From Gautieria morchelliformis (lineage: Eukaryota > Basidiomycota > Agaricomycetes > Gomphales > Gomphaceae): a stretch of 64,000 nucleotides of DNA. The translations under genes were made by a program, and so were the position numbers. The notes under the pieces are model-generated. The model worked only from the letters and a program-made list of their open reading frames with translations, did no database searches and had not been told where the DNA came from. This document shows positions 33,129 through 45,140 of the stretch, one piece after another (the first letter of the stretch is position 1; every line of letters starts with the position of its first letter). The stretch covers positions 62,001 to 126,000 of the forward strand of contig WHVA01000329.1 of NCBI GenBank assembly GCA_015179125.1. The letters run 5' to 3'.

Positions 33129-36100
33129 CATATGACGTCGCCCACTGATCGGAGAGCGCGTGCACTTGCTGCTGCTGCTGTCAGAGCTCAGGACCAGCCA
33201 CCCCCTCCACCACAGCCTTTTGCCATCCCCAACCCTCCTCCTAGAAGCAATGTCGCTGATCCTTTTCAACAACCTCTGGCAGGGCCATCACGTCCTCCTA
33301 ATCTCAATCCTGGAGAGCAGGTGGCAGCCCTTCGTGCACAGTTAGCAGTTATCCCACCATTACAGCCCCTGAGAAGAAATAGGCCAGACCCTGTACAGCC
33401 CGCTCCCATAGTAGGTTCAGCGGCTATTGCTCAGTTGCGTGCTCAGGCAGCTGGAATTGGACATCCGGTGGTAGGCTCTACAGCGGTGGCAGATTTGCAT
33501 GCTCAGGCTGCTGGGATACAGCCTATCCCAGCACAGCCCTTGGGAAGACGCAGGCAGGCACCTTTACAACCAGCTCCTAGACCTCCTGTAGTAGGTTCTG
33601 CAGGAGTGGCAGCATTGCGTGCTCAGGCCAATGCGATAAGACCAATGCCTCCGCTACTCCCTGCGCTTTTGCGGCCTCTTCAGCAACTCCCTGCACCTCC
33701 TCAGCCTCCTCAGCCACTCCCTGCTCCTCCTCAGCCGCCTCAGCCACTCCCTGCACCTCCACAGCCTCTTCAGCCACTCCCTGCACCTCCTCAGCCTCCT
33801 CAGCCACTCCCTGTACCTCGGCAGCGACCTCCTCCTCCTATTCCACTTGGTCGCTCTAGAATAATTGAGGCAGATGTGCAGCGTCATGATTTGGCTCCCA
33901 TGGTTATTCCCTGCCCTGACTGTGGAGCATTACACTGGAGGGCAGAACTTCTGCAGAAATCCTCAAATGTGCGGCCCAGATTTGGTGATTGCTGTATGGA
34001 AGGAAAGGTGCAGCTGGAAGACCTGCCAGAGCCCCCTCAGCCATTGAAACAGCTCTTAGAGGGCCAGGACCCTGAGGCAAAAGGATTTCACCAGAATATC
34101 AGGCAGTATAATGCTGCGTTTGCATTCACTTCTGTGGGGGCCAACTTTGACCAAGATTTGCTTCGGGAGGGTCGTGGTCCATATGTGCTCAAGCTACAGG
34201 GTGAACTGTATCATCTCCATGGCTCTCTCCTCCCTGACAATGAAGACGATCCAAAGTATGCCCAGCTTTACATATATGATCCTGCACTGGCTTTGGCAAA
34301 GAGAAAAAATCATAATGAGCATCTGTCTCCAACTATCATGGGAGACTTGCAGGAAATGCTCTTGCTATGCAATCCTCATGTGCGCACATATAAACAAGCA
34401 GCTGAGAGGCTCAGAGCTCAAGAACAGAATGGTGACATCCAGGCAAGGCTCACATACAGGGCACACAGGGATCCTAGGAGATATAATGTCCCAACTGCAG
34501 ATGAGATTGCAGTCGTTCTTCCTGGAGATGGCATCGACCCTGAACCTAGGGATATTATTGTCCAGCTCAGAGGTGGACCTTTCAGAAGGGTATTGGATAC
34601 CAATGCAAACTATGCCTCTCTGCACTATGTCTTGCTCTTTCCCAAGGGAGAGTTGGGATGGGAACCAGGTATTCCTTATCATGAGCCAGAGCGTGCTCGG
34701 CAGGACAATCCCAATCCAAACAGACGGGGACAGGTCACCCAAATACAGTACCATGCATATCGTCTGTTCCAGAGAGAGAGAGAACCTACAACACTCCTGC
34801 GTGGTGGCAAATTGTTCCAGCAGTACATTGTAGACTCCTGGGCTGCTGCAGAGCAAAGCAGACTGAGGTGGATCAGGGCCAATCAACACACTCTGCGTGC
34901 TGAGCAGTATAACCAGATGGTAGATTCATATGGAGGCTTGGACAATGACATTGGAGATGCAAACAGCTTGGGCATAAAAGTCATTCTGCCTGCGACATTT
35001 CAAGGAAGTACACGGGACATGAATCAAAACTGCCAGAACTCCCTGGCCATTACAACAAAGAAGGGTCCCCCTGATTTATTTATTACCATGACTGCCAATC
35101 CAAAGTGGGATGAGCTAGTGGCCGAGTTGCTCCCTGGACAAACTGCTCAGGACAGACCTGACCTGGTGTCACGGGTGTTTCACCTCAAAAAGAAATACCT
35201 CATTGACTTGATCGTCAAGGACAAGATCTTTGGAGAAACTGTCGCTCGCGTTCACACTATTGAATTCCAGAAGAGGGGGCTCCCACACATGCACCTGCTT
35301 ACCTGGTTCGATAGGGAGTCCAAGGTCAAACATCCACATGAGGTGGATTCTATGATTTCAGCAGAGTTCCCTGATCCAGAGACTCATCCTGTCCTCTACC
35401 AGTTGGTCTGTGAGCTGATGACACATGGTCCCTGTGGACAAATGAATCCAAATGCACCCTGCATGGAAAATGGCAAGTGCAAGAAAGGCTTCCCAAAGCC
35501 ATTCTGTGAGGAGACCGTTGTGAATGTAGATGGATATCCAAAATATCATCGTCGCAATGATGGAAGGGTGCACAATGTCAGAGGTGACATGCTGGACAAC
35601 AGATGGGTTGTGCCATACTCTGCTCTGCTCTTGCTCAAACTCCGGTGTCACATCAACCTTGAATTCACCTTCAGTGTGAGGTGCGTCAAGTATATCCACA
35701 AGTATCTATACAAGGGCCACGATCGGACCACGATGAAGGAAACCGACTTTGCAGAGCAGTATCCTGTGGAGTATCTGAATTCCAGATGGGCAGTCTTCCT
35801 CCTGCTCACTTGGAAGTCAAGCCTGGAGTGCCTCTGATGATGTTGCGCAATTTGGATAAGAAGCAAGGACTATGCAATGGGACAAGGTTGCGGCTGGTGA
35901 GGATGAGGAATAGAGTGTTGGAGGTCAGGATCATCTCAGGTCCACGTGCAGGAAATACTGCTTTCATCCCCAGGATCACCATTTCACCATCAGAGGGAGA
36001 ATTACCATTTGTGCTGCAGAGGAGGCAGTTTCCAGTGTGTGTGGCATTTTCAATGACCATCAACAAGTCTCAGGGATAGTCTTTGGGTACGGTTGGGCTG

Positions 36101-36400
36101 GACCTGAGATATCCAGTGTTTGGACATGGTCAGTTGTATGTTGGTGTTTCAAGGGGAACAAGCTGGAACAAAGTGAAGGTCTTGCTTGAGGAGGGTTTGA
36201 ACACAACCAACATTGTATATAAAGATGTATTACTTAGAGCTCCTTGATTTCTGATATCTACTTGACTAGGTGGATACGTCAAACACATCAGCAAGGTCAA
36301 ACGCCTTGCGTAAATCAAACTTGGGATAAGTCAAACACATTCAGATAAGAAAATTTCATTCAGATAAGTAAAACACATCTTATTGATTGAAGGTAGGTAA

Positions 36401-37706
36401 TGTTATGACCATGCTGCTCGACCAACTCTGGTACCCCCATGCCTCCTCTGGCTCTATTCCGCAATGTCCACACTTTGACCTTTTGATCCCCTTGTTCTTT
36501 ACTATTCACATACTTCCCCTTTTGACTCTATTCACCGGCCTTCCCTACTTGACCCTTAGCATAGCAAGTCCAGAGCATCAGGAGATCCATTTGTTCCACT
36601 ATCAATGTTACAACTGTTCCGCTCAACCATCTCCACCATATCCGCATATCCTCCGCACCACCTCTGCACCGCCTCCGCACCACCTCCGACTCTATTCCGC
36701 AACATCTGCACCATCCGCAACCCTCTACCTCGACCCTTGTGATTTCAGTACCCCTGGCCACCTCCAGATACCGACCCCTGTACTCGACCCTGAACACAGC
36801 AAGATACCATTTCTGTAATTCTGTTTCTTCCAATGCCTATTGTACTTACTTGCCTTGTTCTTTGCCATTGTACTTACCCTACCCTGCACCCCCCTTGTCA
36901 TCCCATTGTTCCGCATTAGTTACTTGTCCCGTATGTCTCTCCGATTCCCGCACTCTCCGGAATTTGCTTAGTACCATACTATTACCTGTTGCTTCAGCTC
37001 TTTGTATAAAACCCCCTCATGTATGTCTCCATTTCTGCAATCAGATAATCGACTTTGATACGTGATTCCCTTCGCACTGTCTCCTGTTCTTAGCACAGCG
37101 AGTTTTGCTAGTCTTGTCTCCCTCCGCTCTCGATCCCCTGTCCTCTGCCTCTTCCGCCTCCTCCGACCTTTGTTCTCCGACCCTCGAACCTCAACTCTCA
37201 GTACTCTGTTCCCGACTTCTGCCTTCTCCGATATCTGCAAGTCAATCCCGAAATACTTAGGATGGTAGTTCATCAGGGGCGCAACACATAAGTTGAAGCC
37301 GTTGTCCTTTCCAGTTCCAACCTCTGGGAATTCCGATACGTAACAATCAATTAGACCCACATTCCCCTTGTTCTTTTGCCTATTGATTGTTCTTAGTTCT
37401 ACCCGGCACCCCCTTGTAGTTCCTCTTGTTCCGTATTAGTTACTTACTCCATTTATCCTAGTTACTTTTGCTTGCACTGGAATTGCTTACCTCTACCTTC
37501 TGACATGTTGTCTCAGCTCTTTGTATAAAACCCAGTCATGTGTGCCTCTGTTTTGCAATCAGATAATTGACTTGAATATATGACTCCCTTTGCACTGTTT
37601 CCTGTTCTTACCACAGCAAGTACTTGCAAGGCCTCTGTCTCTCTGCCCTCTGCCTTCCACCTCGATTTCTGATATCCAACTTAACTCAATTCTTGAACCC
37701 TTACCT
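36401..37706 (+). mobile_element. Outer LTR (truncated) of C3
   Basis: Begins TGTTATGACC at 36401, preceded by GGTAA, the complement of the TTACC duplication seen in N1 and C2. Its far end is cut by the N3 terminus at 37707. TATAAAACCC lies near 37525. Confidence 0.7.
36606..37345 (+). mobile_element. Inner solo LTR of C3
   Basis: 740 bp, TGTTACAACTG...GATACGTAACA, flanked by ATCAA (36601-36605 and 37346-37350). It contains TATAAAACCCC near 37005. Confidence 0.85.
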
Positions 37707-37760
37707 CTAGGTGGATACCCATGCTTCGCATGGGGGTGTAGGTCAAACACCTCGGTAAGG
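37707..37760 (-). repeat. Internal 3' terminus of N3 within C3
   Basis: On the minus strand CCCATGCGAAGCATGGG then TATCCACCTAG. The 7-bp stem is perfect although two pairs differ from the GC version, that is, both sides changed together. Confidence 0.75.
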
Positions 37761-37874
37761 TGAAATGCATCAGCAAGGTCAAATGCATTGGGTAAATCAA
37801 ACTTGGGATAAGTAAAACACATCTCATTGCAATTGAAAGTAGCTATAAGTAACACATCAAGATAGGTAATGTCT

Positions 37875-38780
37875 CTACACATGTCTGCATGTGCCCAAGT
37901 ACAGTGTGCATAGCATGTCCTCCATGCACAGTGTGTCCCTCAAATATAGCATGCTTATTGTGTGCCTGGTTTGTAACATGACCCCACACATAACATGTCC
38001 CCAAGTATAGTGTGCGTAGCACATCCTCCATGCATAGTCTGTCTCCACATGTAGCATGTCCCTGGTTTGTAGCATGTCCCCAAATGTAGCGTGCCCCTAA
38101 ATTATAGCATGTGTGTCCCCCATGCATAGCATGTCCACATGTGTAGCATGTCCCTACATGTAGTGTGTGTAGCATCTGCCTCAAGTATAGTGTGCAAAGT
38201 GTGTCCCCCATGCATAACATGTCCCCCGAGGATAGCATGTATAGAATGTCCCTTGTTTTTCCCCATGCATAGTGTGCGTAGTGTGTCTCTTGTTTGTACC
38301 GTGTCCCCCAAGCATAGTGTGTCTGTCCCCAAGCATAGTGTGTCTGTCCCCAAGCATAGTATGTCCCCAAGCATAGTATGTCCCCAAGCATAGTATGTCC
38401 CCAAGCATAGTATGTCCCCGAGCATAGTATGTCCCCAAGCATAGTATGTCCCCAAGCATAGTGTATCCCACCATATAGTGTGCACATCCCCATGCATAGT
38501 GTGTGTGTGCCCATGCATAGCATGCTTGTCCCCATGCATAACGGTGTGTCTCTACGCATAACATGTATGTCCCCAAGCATAGCATGTGTGTCCCCATGCA
38601 CAACATGCATGTCTCCACGCCTAACGTGCATGTCTCCACACCTAACATGCATGTCTCCACGCATAACATGCATGTCTTCATGCCTAACATGCATGTCTCC
38701 ATGCATAACATATGTGTCTCCATGCATAGTGTGCGTGTGCCCATGCATAGTGGGTGTAGCATGTCCCAATGGCATGTGTA
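37875..38780 (-). repeat. C3 21-bp minisatellite
   Basis: The same family as N1 and C2 in reverse orientation. A homogeneous run of CATAGTATGTCCCCAAG units lies at about 38340-38470, a sign of recent local expansion. Confidence 0.85.
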
Positions 38781-38854
38781 GCATATCCCAAGGGCCTCAA
38801 AGTGAAGCAAGCAGAGGCTGTCTTTTCATTAACTTCTAGCAAACTCAGGGACAT

Positions 38855-39475
38855 GTATCAATATCTATTTTGTGACATACAGATATAAATAAAATAGTAA
38901 AGGAGGCCATATTTAAGCAGCTGCTGTCATTAATTTTAGCAAAGTCAGGATTATCTATTTTTTGAAAAATGTCAAAACAAATGTCCAGTACATTTAAGCT
39001 GAAGTTATTATTAATTTTAGCAGAGTCAAGATTATCTATTTTTCGAAAAATGTCAAAAAATGCACTGCACATTTAAGCTGGAGCTGTTGTCAATTTTCAC
39101 AATGTCAGGATAATTTATTGACATCTATTTGTGAAAAAATGCCAAAAAAGTACAGTACATTGAAGCAGAAGCTGTTATTAATGCCCAGCCCAAGCCAGAG
39201 AAGCCCAGAGACTGACAGAGAAACCCAGAGGCCAGCCAAAGCCATAGTAAGCCAGCCACCAGTATAGCCAGAGAAGGAGTGCCTGACAGCTTTACAGTAA
39301 ATAAAACAACAAAACAAAACACATTTAAAAGTACAACCTATTGTCATTAATTTTAGAGGAACCTTATTGATGTCAATTTTCGAAAAAAACCTGAAAAATA
39401 TATATATATAAATACTTTTTTTCAGCACAGTGTTGGGATTTTATTTAAATCTATTTTCGAAAAAATTCACAAAAA
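38855..39475 (-). repeat. C3 array of about 90-bp modules
   Basis: Reverse-orientation modules matching N1 and C2, ending at the splice-like signals near 39590. Confidence 0.6.
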
Positions 39476-39835
39476 TATAAAGCACATGTGACAATACAAT
39501 ATGATGAAAAAAAAAAAATGGAACCAATAAAATTACAAACACAAATACAATACATGGCAATGCATTAAAAAAGAGGTATTACCTACCAATAGAAAGCCAG
39601 CCAAGCCAATAGATAGCCAACCAACCAAAGCAATAGACTGCCAGCCAACCAAAGCAATAGAATGCCAGCCAGCTAAAGGAGGAGACACCAGAGAGCGCAG
39701 CAGACAGCAGACAGCGCAGACAGCAGACAAAGCAGAGAGCAGACACAGCAGAGAGCACACAGCAGACAAAGCAGACAGCAGAGAGAGGAATTGCCGGTCA
39801 GGCAGATTCCTGGCGTTCCATCCTACCGAACTGCC

Positions 39836-39892
39836 TTTATATACCGCGCGCGTGTGTCGTGCACGGACCACGCGCGAACGGGTCACGTGACC
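39836..39892 (-). promoter_or_regulatory. C3 promoter: TATA box and CACGTG palindrome
   Basis: TATATAAA on the minus strand at 39836-39843 and GGTCACGTGACC at 39881-39892. Confidence 0.6.
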
Positions 39893-40213
39893 GCGGACGC
39901 AGCAGCGCAGCGTTCATTGCTCGCGGCTGCGCCGCTCGCCGCTGACCTAAAGAGAGCCCTGGAGCCAGCAGACCGGCGTAAACCGGTGATAGGGCCAGGG
40001 GCTCGCGTGCTCCGCTGACAAACTAATGACCAAGCATTGGTCAGCATTGGTCAGCGCGCCCACAACCTCCCACCGAGCTGCTTTCATATAGTGTAACTAG
40101 GTGGGTACCCGCGCTTCGCGCGGGGGTGTAGGTCAAGCGCCTTGGTAAGGTCAAATGCATCAGCAAGGTCAAGTGCATTGGGGTAAATAGGATCATGCAA
40201 AATATATCCCTGA

Positions 40214-40450
40214 TCATATAGTATCATGAATCATGTATGCACACATGGAACAGCCGAACATGCAGAGCTCTCTCTCGACCTCTGGGATGGGCCTCCCAGC
40301 GACTCTAGACATGAAAGTGGTAATAGTCTTGACTGAATCATCAGAGATTATAAGATTGCGCCTATTGTCATAATCCAAAGGTTTCAAAGCTTGTGCATTG
40401 TGAAATAGATCCAATAGTGATCTTGGGGATCCAGAATTTTGACAAAGTGG
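40214..40450 (-). CDS. Small ORF in N4, possible captured cargo
   Basis: A minus-strand frame of about 78 codons with no minisatellite or module sequence. It includes SLLDLFHNAQALKPLDYDN, NLIISDDSVKTITTFMSRVA and EVERELCMFGCSMCAYMIHD and stops at 40214-40216. No good start codon precedes it. Composition is protein-like, and this sequence is absent from the other N elements, so it may be a captured gene fragment. I recognise no family. Confidence 0.3.
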   Translation of the reverse strand, partial: PLCQNSGSPRSLLDLFHNAQALKPLDYDNRRNLIISDDSVKTITTFMSRVAGRPIPEVERELCMFGCSMCAYMIHDTI

Positions 40451-40544
40451 TTATATCGATATGCCAGCTGATCCTCCGGTGACACTCTCACAGAACCAGA
40501 AACAATACCAAAATCAGAAATGAGGGAAGACCCAAAGTGCAGTT

Positions 40545-41020
40545 GGATAGCATGTCCTCACACGTAGCGTGTCCTCACACGCAGCGTGTCCCCCCACGTA
40601 ACGTGTCCTCACAGGTAGCATGTCCTCACACGTAAGGTGTCCCCACAGGTAGCGTGTCCTCACAGGTAGCGTGTCCTCACACGTAAGGTGTCCCCACAGG
40701 TAGCGTGTCCTCACAGGTAGCGTGTCCTCACAGGTAGCGTGTCCCCACACGTAATGTGTCCCACAGGTAGCGTGTCCCCACAGGTAGCGTGTCCTCACAG
40801 GTAGCATGTCCCCACACGTAATGTGTCCCCACAGGTAGCGTGTCCTCACACATAACGTGTCCCCACACATAACATGTCCCACACGTAACGTGTCCTCACA
40901 GGTAGCATGTCCCCACACGTAATGTGTCCCCACTGGTAGCGTGTCCTCAGACGTAACGTGTCCCCACACGTAACATGTCCCACACGTAACGTGTCCTCAC
41001 AGGTAGCGTGTCCTCACACA
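40545..41020 (-). repeat. N4 18-bp minisatellite
   Basis: Units of 18 bp of the type GAGGACACGCTACCTGTG and GGGGACACGTTACGTGTG on the minus strand. Related to, but three bases shorter than, the 21-bp unit of the other copies. Confidence 0.8.
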
Positions 41021-41029
41021 TATCAGGGA

Positions 41030-41450
41030 CATGTATCAGTATCTATTTTGTGACATATATAAAATAGGAAAAGAAATCACATTTAAGCAGCTGTTGTCAT
41101 TAATTTTAGCAAAGTCAGGATAATTCATTGATATCTATATTTATTTTTTGAAAAAAGATACAAAAAAAACACACTACATTAAAACAGAAGTTGTTATTAA
41201 CTTTAGCACAGTCAGAATAAGTTATTGATATCTATTTGCGAAAAAATATCAAAAAAATGTCCAGGATATTTAAGTTGGCTGTTATTAAGGTTAGGAAGTT
41301 AGATTTATTGATTTCTATTTGCGAAAAAATATCAAAAAAATGTACAGGATATTTAAGTTGGCTATTATTAAGGTTAGCAAGTTAGGTGTATTGATAGCAA
41401 TTTGCGAAAAAATATCAAAAATATACAGGACATTGAAGCAGAAGCTAGTG
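41030..41450 (-). repeat. N4 array of about 90-bp modules
   Basis: Four to five modules with the boundary TTTTTTCGCAAATAG; internal sequence (CTAACTTGCTAACCTTAA) differs from N1-type modules and matches N6. Confidence 0.6.
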
Positions 41451-41690
41451 TCAATTTTCAGCCAAGAAGCCCAGAGACACCCAGAGACACACCAAAAGAC
41501 ACCCAGAGACACTACAGAAAGACACCCAGAGACACACAGAAAGACACCCAGAGACACACAGAAAGACACCCAGAGACACACAGAAAGACACCAAGACCCC
41601 AGCCAGAGCAGTAGTAAGCCCACCACAGCCAGAACGCAGGAGGACACCAGTGGGGAGTGCGGTTCTGCAGCATCGCTCTCTTTATACCAA

Positions 41691-41744
41691 GCGAAGGGTT
41701 GTGCACGGACCACTCGTGTATGGTCGCGAACCGGTCACGTGACC
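41691..41744 (-). promoter_or_regulatory. N4 promoter: TATA box and CACGTG palindrome
   Basis: TATAAA on the minus strand at 41691-41696 and GGTCACGTGACC at 41733-41744. Confidence 0.6.
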
Positions 41745-41811
41745 TGGGACGCTGCTGCGCAGCGTCAATGGTCTGGGCCAGGGCCTAGGGCTCACGGCTG
41801 CGCCGCTCGCT

Positions 41812-41850
41812 CCGCTGACCTAATTTTTACGTAACATTATTTGTCAGCGG
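41812..41850 (-). promoter_or_regulatory. N4 5' stem-loop (variant nonamer)
   Basis: Stem CCGCTGAC/GTCAGCGG (41843-41850 and 41812-41819 read on the minus strand). The loop has TAATGTTAC (41831-41839), one base from TAATATTAC. Confidence 0.55.
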
Positions 41851-42063
41851 TGCGCCCACAACCCACTGAGCGCGTTTAACTCTTAGACTAGGTGGATACC
41901 CGCGCTTCGCGCGGGGGTGCAAGTCAAACACCTCGGTAAGGTCAAACGCATCAGCAAGGTCAAATGCCTTGGGTAAATCAAACTTGGGATAAGTCAAACA
42001 CATTCGGATAAGAAAATTTCATTCAGATAAGTAAAACACATCTTATTGATTGAAGGTAGGTAA

Positions 42064-43360
42064 TGTTATGACCATGCTGCTCGACCAACTCTGGTACCTC
42101 CATGCCTCCTCTGGCTCTATTCCGCAATGTCCACACTTTGACCTTTTGATCCCCTTGTTCTTTACTGTTCACATACTTCCCCTTTTGACTCTATTCACCG
42201 GCCTTCCCTACTTGACCCTTAGCATAGCAAGTCCAGAGCATCAGGAGATCCATTTGTTCCACTATCAATGTTACAACTGTTCCGCTCAACCATCTCCACC
42301 ATATCCGCATATCCTCCGCACCACCTCTGCACCGCCTCCGCACCACCTCCGACTCTATTCCACAACATCCGCACCATCTGCAACCCTCTACCTCGACCCT
42401 TGTGATTTCAGTACCCCTGGACACCTCCAGATACCGGCCCCCGTACTCGACCCTGAACACAGCAAGATACCATTTCCGTAATTCCGTTTCTTCCGAGGCC
42501 TATTGTACATACTCGCCTTGTTCTTTGCCATTGTACTTACCCTACCCTGCACCCCCCTTGTCATCCCATTGTTCCGCATTAGTTACTTGCCCCGTATGTC
42601 TATCCAATTCCTGCACTCTCCAGAATTTGCTTAGTACCATACCATTACCTGTTGCTTCAGCTCTTTGTATAAAAACCCCTCATGTATGTCTCCATTCCTG
42701 CAATCAGATAATCAACTTCGATACGTGATTCCCTTCGCACTGTCTCCTGTTCTTAGCACAGCGAGCTTTGCTAGTCTTGTCTCCTTCCGCTCTCGACCCT
42801 CTGTCCTCCGCCTCTTCTGACCTTTGTTCTCCGACCCTCGAACCTCGACTCTCAGTACTCTGTTCCCGACTTCTGCCTTCTCCGATATCCGCAAGTCAAT
42901 CCCGAAATACTTAGGATGGTAGTTCATCAGGGGCGCAACACATAAGTTGAAGCCGTTGTCCTTTCCAGTTCCGACCTCTGGGAATTCCAATACGTAACAA
43001 TCAATTAGACCCACATTCCCCTTGTTCTTTTGCCTATTGATTGTTCTTAGTTCTACCCGGCACCCCCTTGTAGTTCCTCTTGTTCCGTATTAGTTACTTA
43101 CTCCATTTATCCTAGTTACTTTTGCTTGCACTGGAATTGCTTACCTCTACCTTCTGACATGTTGTCTCAGCTCTTTGTATAAAACCCAGTCATGTGTGCC
43201 TCTATTCTGCAATCAGATAATTGACTTTGATATGTGACTCCCTTTGCACTGTTTCCTATTCTTACCACAGCAAGTACTTGCAAGGCCTCTGTCTCTCTGA
43301 CCTCTGCCTTCCAACTCGATTTCTGATATCCAACTTAACTCAATTCTTGACCCCTTACCT
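42064..43360 (+). mobile_element. Outer LTR (truncated) of C5
   Basis: Begins TGTTATGACC after GGTAA, as in C3, and is cut by the N5 terminus at 43361. Confidence 0.7.
42269..42999 (+). mobile_element. Inner solo LTR of C5
   Basis: 731 bp, TGTTACAACTG...ATACGTAACA, flanked by ATCAA (42264-42268 and 43000-43004), the same site as in C3. Confidence 0.85.
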
Positions 43361-43415
43361 CTAGGTGGATACCCATGCTTCACACGGGGGTGTAGGTCAA
43401 ACGCATTGGGTAAAT
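43361..43415 (-). repeat. Internal 3' terminus of N5 within C5
   Basis: On the minus strand CCCGTGTGAAGCATGGG then TATCCACCTAG; five Watson-Crick and two G-T pairs. A step between the C3 and C2 internal versions. Confidence 0.7.
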
Positions 43416-43489
43416 CAAACTTGGGATAAGTAAAACACATCTCATTGCAATTGAAAGTAGCTATAAGTAACACATCAAGATAGGTAATG

Positions 43490-44510
43490 TCTCTACACAT
43501 GTCTGCATGTGCCCAAGTATAGCGTGCATAGCATGTCCTCCATGCATAGCCTCGAATATAGCATGCTTATTGTGTCCCTGGTTTGTAACATGACCCCACA
43601 CATAACATGTCCCCAAGTATAGTGTGTGTAGCATGTCCTCCATGCATAGTGTGTCTCCACATGTAGCATGTCCCCAAGTACAGTGTGCATGGCGTGTCTC
43701 ACATGCATAGCATGTCCCTGGTTTGTAGCATGTCCCCAAACATAGCGTGTCCCTAAATTATAGCATGTGTGTCCCCCATGCATAGCGTGTCCACATGTGT
43801 AGCATGTCCCTACATGTAGTGTGTGTAGCATCTCCCTCAAGTATAGTGTGCAAAGTGTGTCCCCAATGCATAACATGTCCCCCAAGTATAGTGTGCATAG
43901 CATGTCCCCCAAGTATAGCATGTGTAGAATGTCCCTTGTTTGTAGTGTTTTCCCCTGTAGTGTGTCCCTTGTTTGTACCGTGTCCCCCAAGCATAGTGTG
44001 TCCCCACATATACTGTGCACATCCCCATGCATAGCGTGCGCCCATGCATAGCATGTGTATCCCCATGCATAGCATGCTTGTCCCCATGCATAACATGCAT
44101 GTCTCCACGCATAACATGGGTGTCCCCAAGTATAGCATGTGTGTCCCCATGCATAGCATGCCTGTCTCCACGCATAACATGCGTGTCCCCAAGCATAGCA
44201 TGCGTGTCCCCACGCATAACATGCATGTCTCCATGCATAGTGTGCGTGTCCCCAAGCATAGCGTGCGTGTCCCCAAGCATAGCGTGCATGTCCCCAAGCA
44301 TAGCGTGCGTGTCCCCACGCATAACATTCATGTCTCCATGCATACCATGAGTGTCTCCACACATAGCATGCATGTCCCCAAGCATAGCGTGCGTGTCCCC
44401 ATGCATAACATGCATGTCTCCATGCATAACATGCGTGTCCCCATGCATAGTGTGTGTAGCATGCCCCTCAAGTATAGCATGCATAGCATGTCCCAATGGC
44501 ATGTGTAGCA
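43490..44510 (-). repeat. C5 21-bp minisatellite
   Basis: The closest relative of the C2 array; relative to it C5 has an extra block of CATAGCGTGCRTGTCCCCAAG units around 44235-44300. Confidence 0.85.
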
Positions 44511-44584
44511 TATCCCCAAGGGCCTCAAAGTGAAGCAAGCAGAGGCTGTTACTACTTATTAACTTTTAGCAAGCTCAGGGACAT

Positions 44585-45140
44585 GTATCAATATCTATTT
44601 TGTGACATATACAGACATAAATAAAATAGTCAAGGAAACCATATCTAAGCAGCTGTCATTAATTTTTAGCAAAGTCAGGATTATCTATTTTTTGAAAAAA
44701 TGTCAAGAAAATGTCCAGTACATGTAAGCTGAAGCTGTTATTAATTTTAGCAAAGTTAGGGTTATCTATTTTTCGAAAATGTCAAAAAAATGCACTGTAC
44801 ATTTAACCTGGAGCTGTTGTCAATTTTCACAAAGTCAGGATAATCTATTGATATCTATTTGTGAAAAAATGTCAAAAAGTACAGTACATTGAAGCAGAAG
44901 CTGTTATTAATGCCCAGTCAAAGCCAGAGAAGCCCAGGGACTGACAGAGAAACCCAGAGCCATAGTAAGCCAGCCACCAGTATAGGTAAGCAGCTTTACA
45001 GTCAATAAAACAATAAAACAAACCACATTTAAAAGCAGAACCTATTGTCATTAATTTTAGAGGAAACTTATTGATGTCTATTTTCAAAAAAAACCTGAAA
45101 AATATAGATATTACACTACAATTTTTTCACCACAGTCTGG
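44585..45140 (-). repeat. C5 array of about 90-bp modules
   Basis: Modules nearly identical to C2 in reverse orientation, including the short form lacking the CCAGGCACTCC segment of N1. Confidence 0.6.

Larger units (their letters stand above)
31928..36247 (+). pseudogene. H3 Helitron Rep (helicase deleted), disrupted by an LTR
   Basis: The start is the split codon AT (31928-31929) plus G (31981) across a 51-nt intron (31930-31980). The LTR at 32053-33128 lies just before MTSPTDRR; from ATG 33132 a single frame of 901 codons is open to 35837. It contains the Pro-rich N-terminus, CPDCGALHW zinc block, Rep nuclease with GLPHMH (residue about 717 from 33132) and YIHKYLYKG (about 853). After YKGHDRTTM the frame jumps to the region upstream of helicase motif V and ends in WKSSLECL. 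The motif V-VI remnant follows in another frame and carries TAG 36077-36079. The deletion is identical to that in H1. Rep catalytic residues are intact, so a nicking protein could in principle be made from ATG 33132 if transcribed; ATP-driven unwinding would be lacking. Confidence 0.85.
31061..36265 (+). mobile_element. Helitron H3, main part (tail displaced to 45783-45926)
   Basis: Starts TTACTAGGTATGAAAGCGGC after C2. It stops at ...CTACTTGA (36265), where H1 continues TGCAAATTGATTAC; that continuation is found at 45783. The 9,517 bp between are a minus-strand Helitron block. A solo LTR (32053-33128) interrupts the coding region. The N-terminal coding part resembles H2, the rest H1. Confidence 0.85.
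36266..40096 (-). mobile_element. Composite Helitron C3
   Basis: Minus-strand copy of the C2 architecture: 5' end at 40096 (TTACACTATATGAAAGCAGC), N3 body to an internal terminus at 37707, nested LTRs, tail to CTAG at 36266. The final hairpin is lost: TATCCACCTAG is preceded directly by a shortened iteron stretch. 3,831 bp. Confidence 0.75.
40097..41887 (-). mobile_element. Non-autonomous Helitron N4 (1,791 bp)
   Basis: Minus-strand 5' end TCTAAGAGTTAAACGCGCTC at 41887; 3' CTAG at 40097 with hairpin CCCGCGCGAAGCGCGGG. It holds the stem-loop, promoter, modules and an 18-bp minisatellite, then about 340 bp of unrelated sequence (40190-40540) before the terminal iterons. Both neighbours abut without spacer. 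Confidence 0.75.

Noticed and set aside
35806..36066. Minus-strand frame opposite the helicase motif V-VI remnant
   Set aside because: It mirrors the decayed helicase frame and is repeated in every copy for that reason.
36387..36818. 143-codon frame inside the LTR of C3 (also at 42050)
   Set aside because: It lies wholly in LTR sequence with Pro/Ser-rich low complexity, and the inner LTR insertion interrupts it; not a gene.
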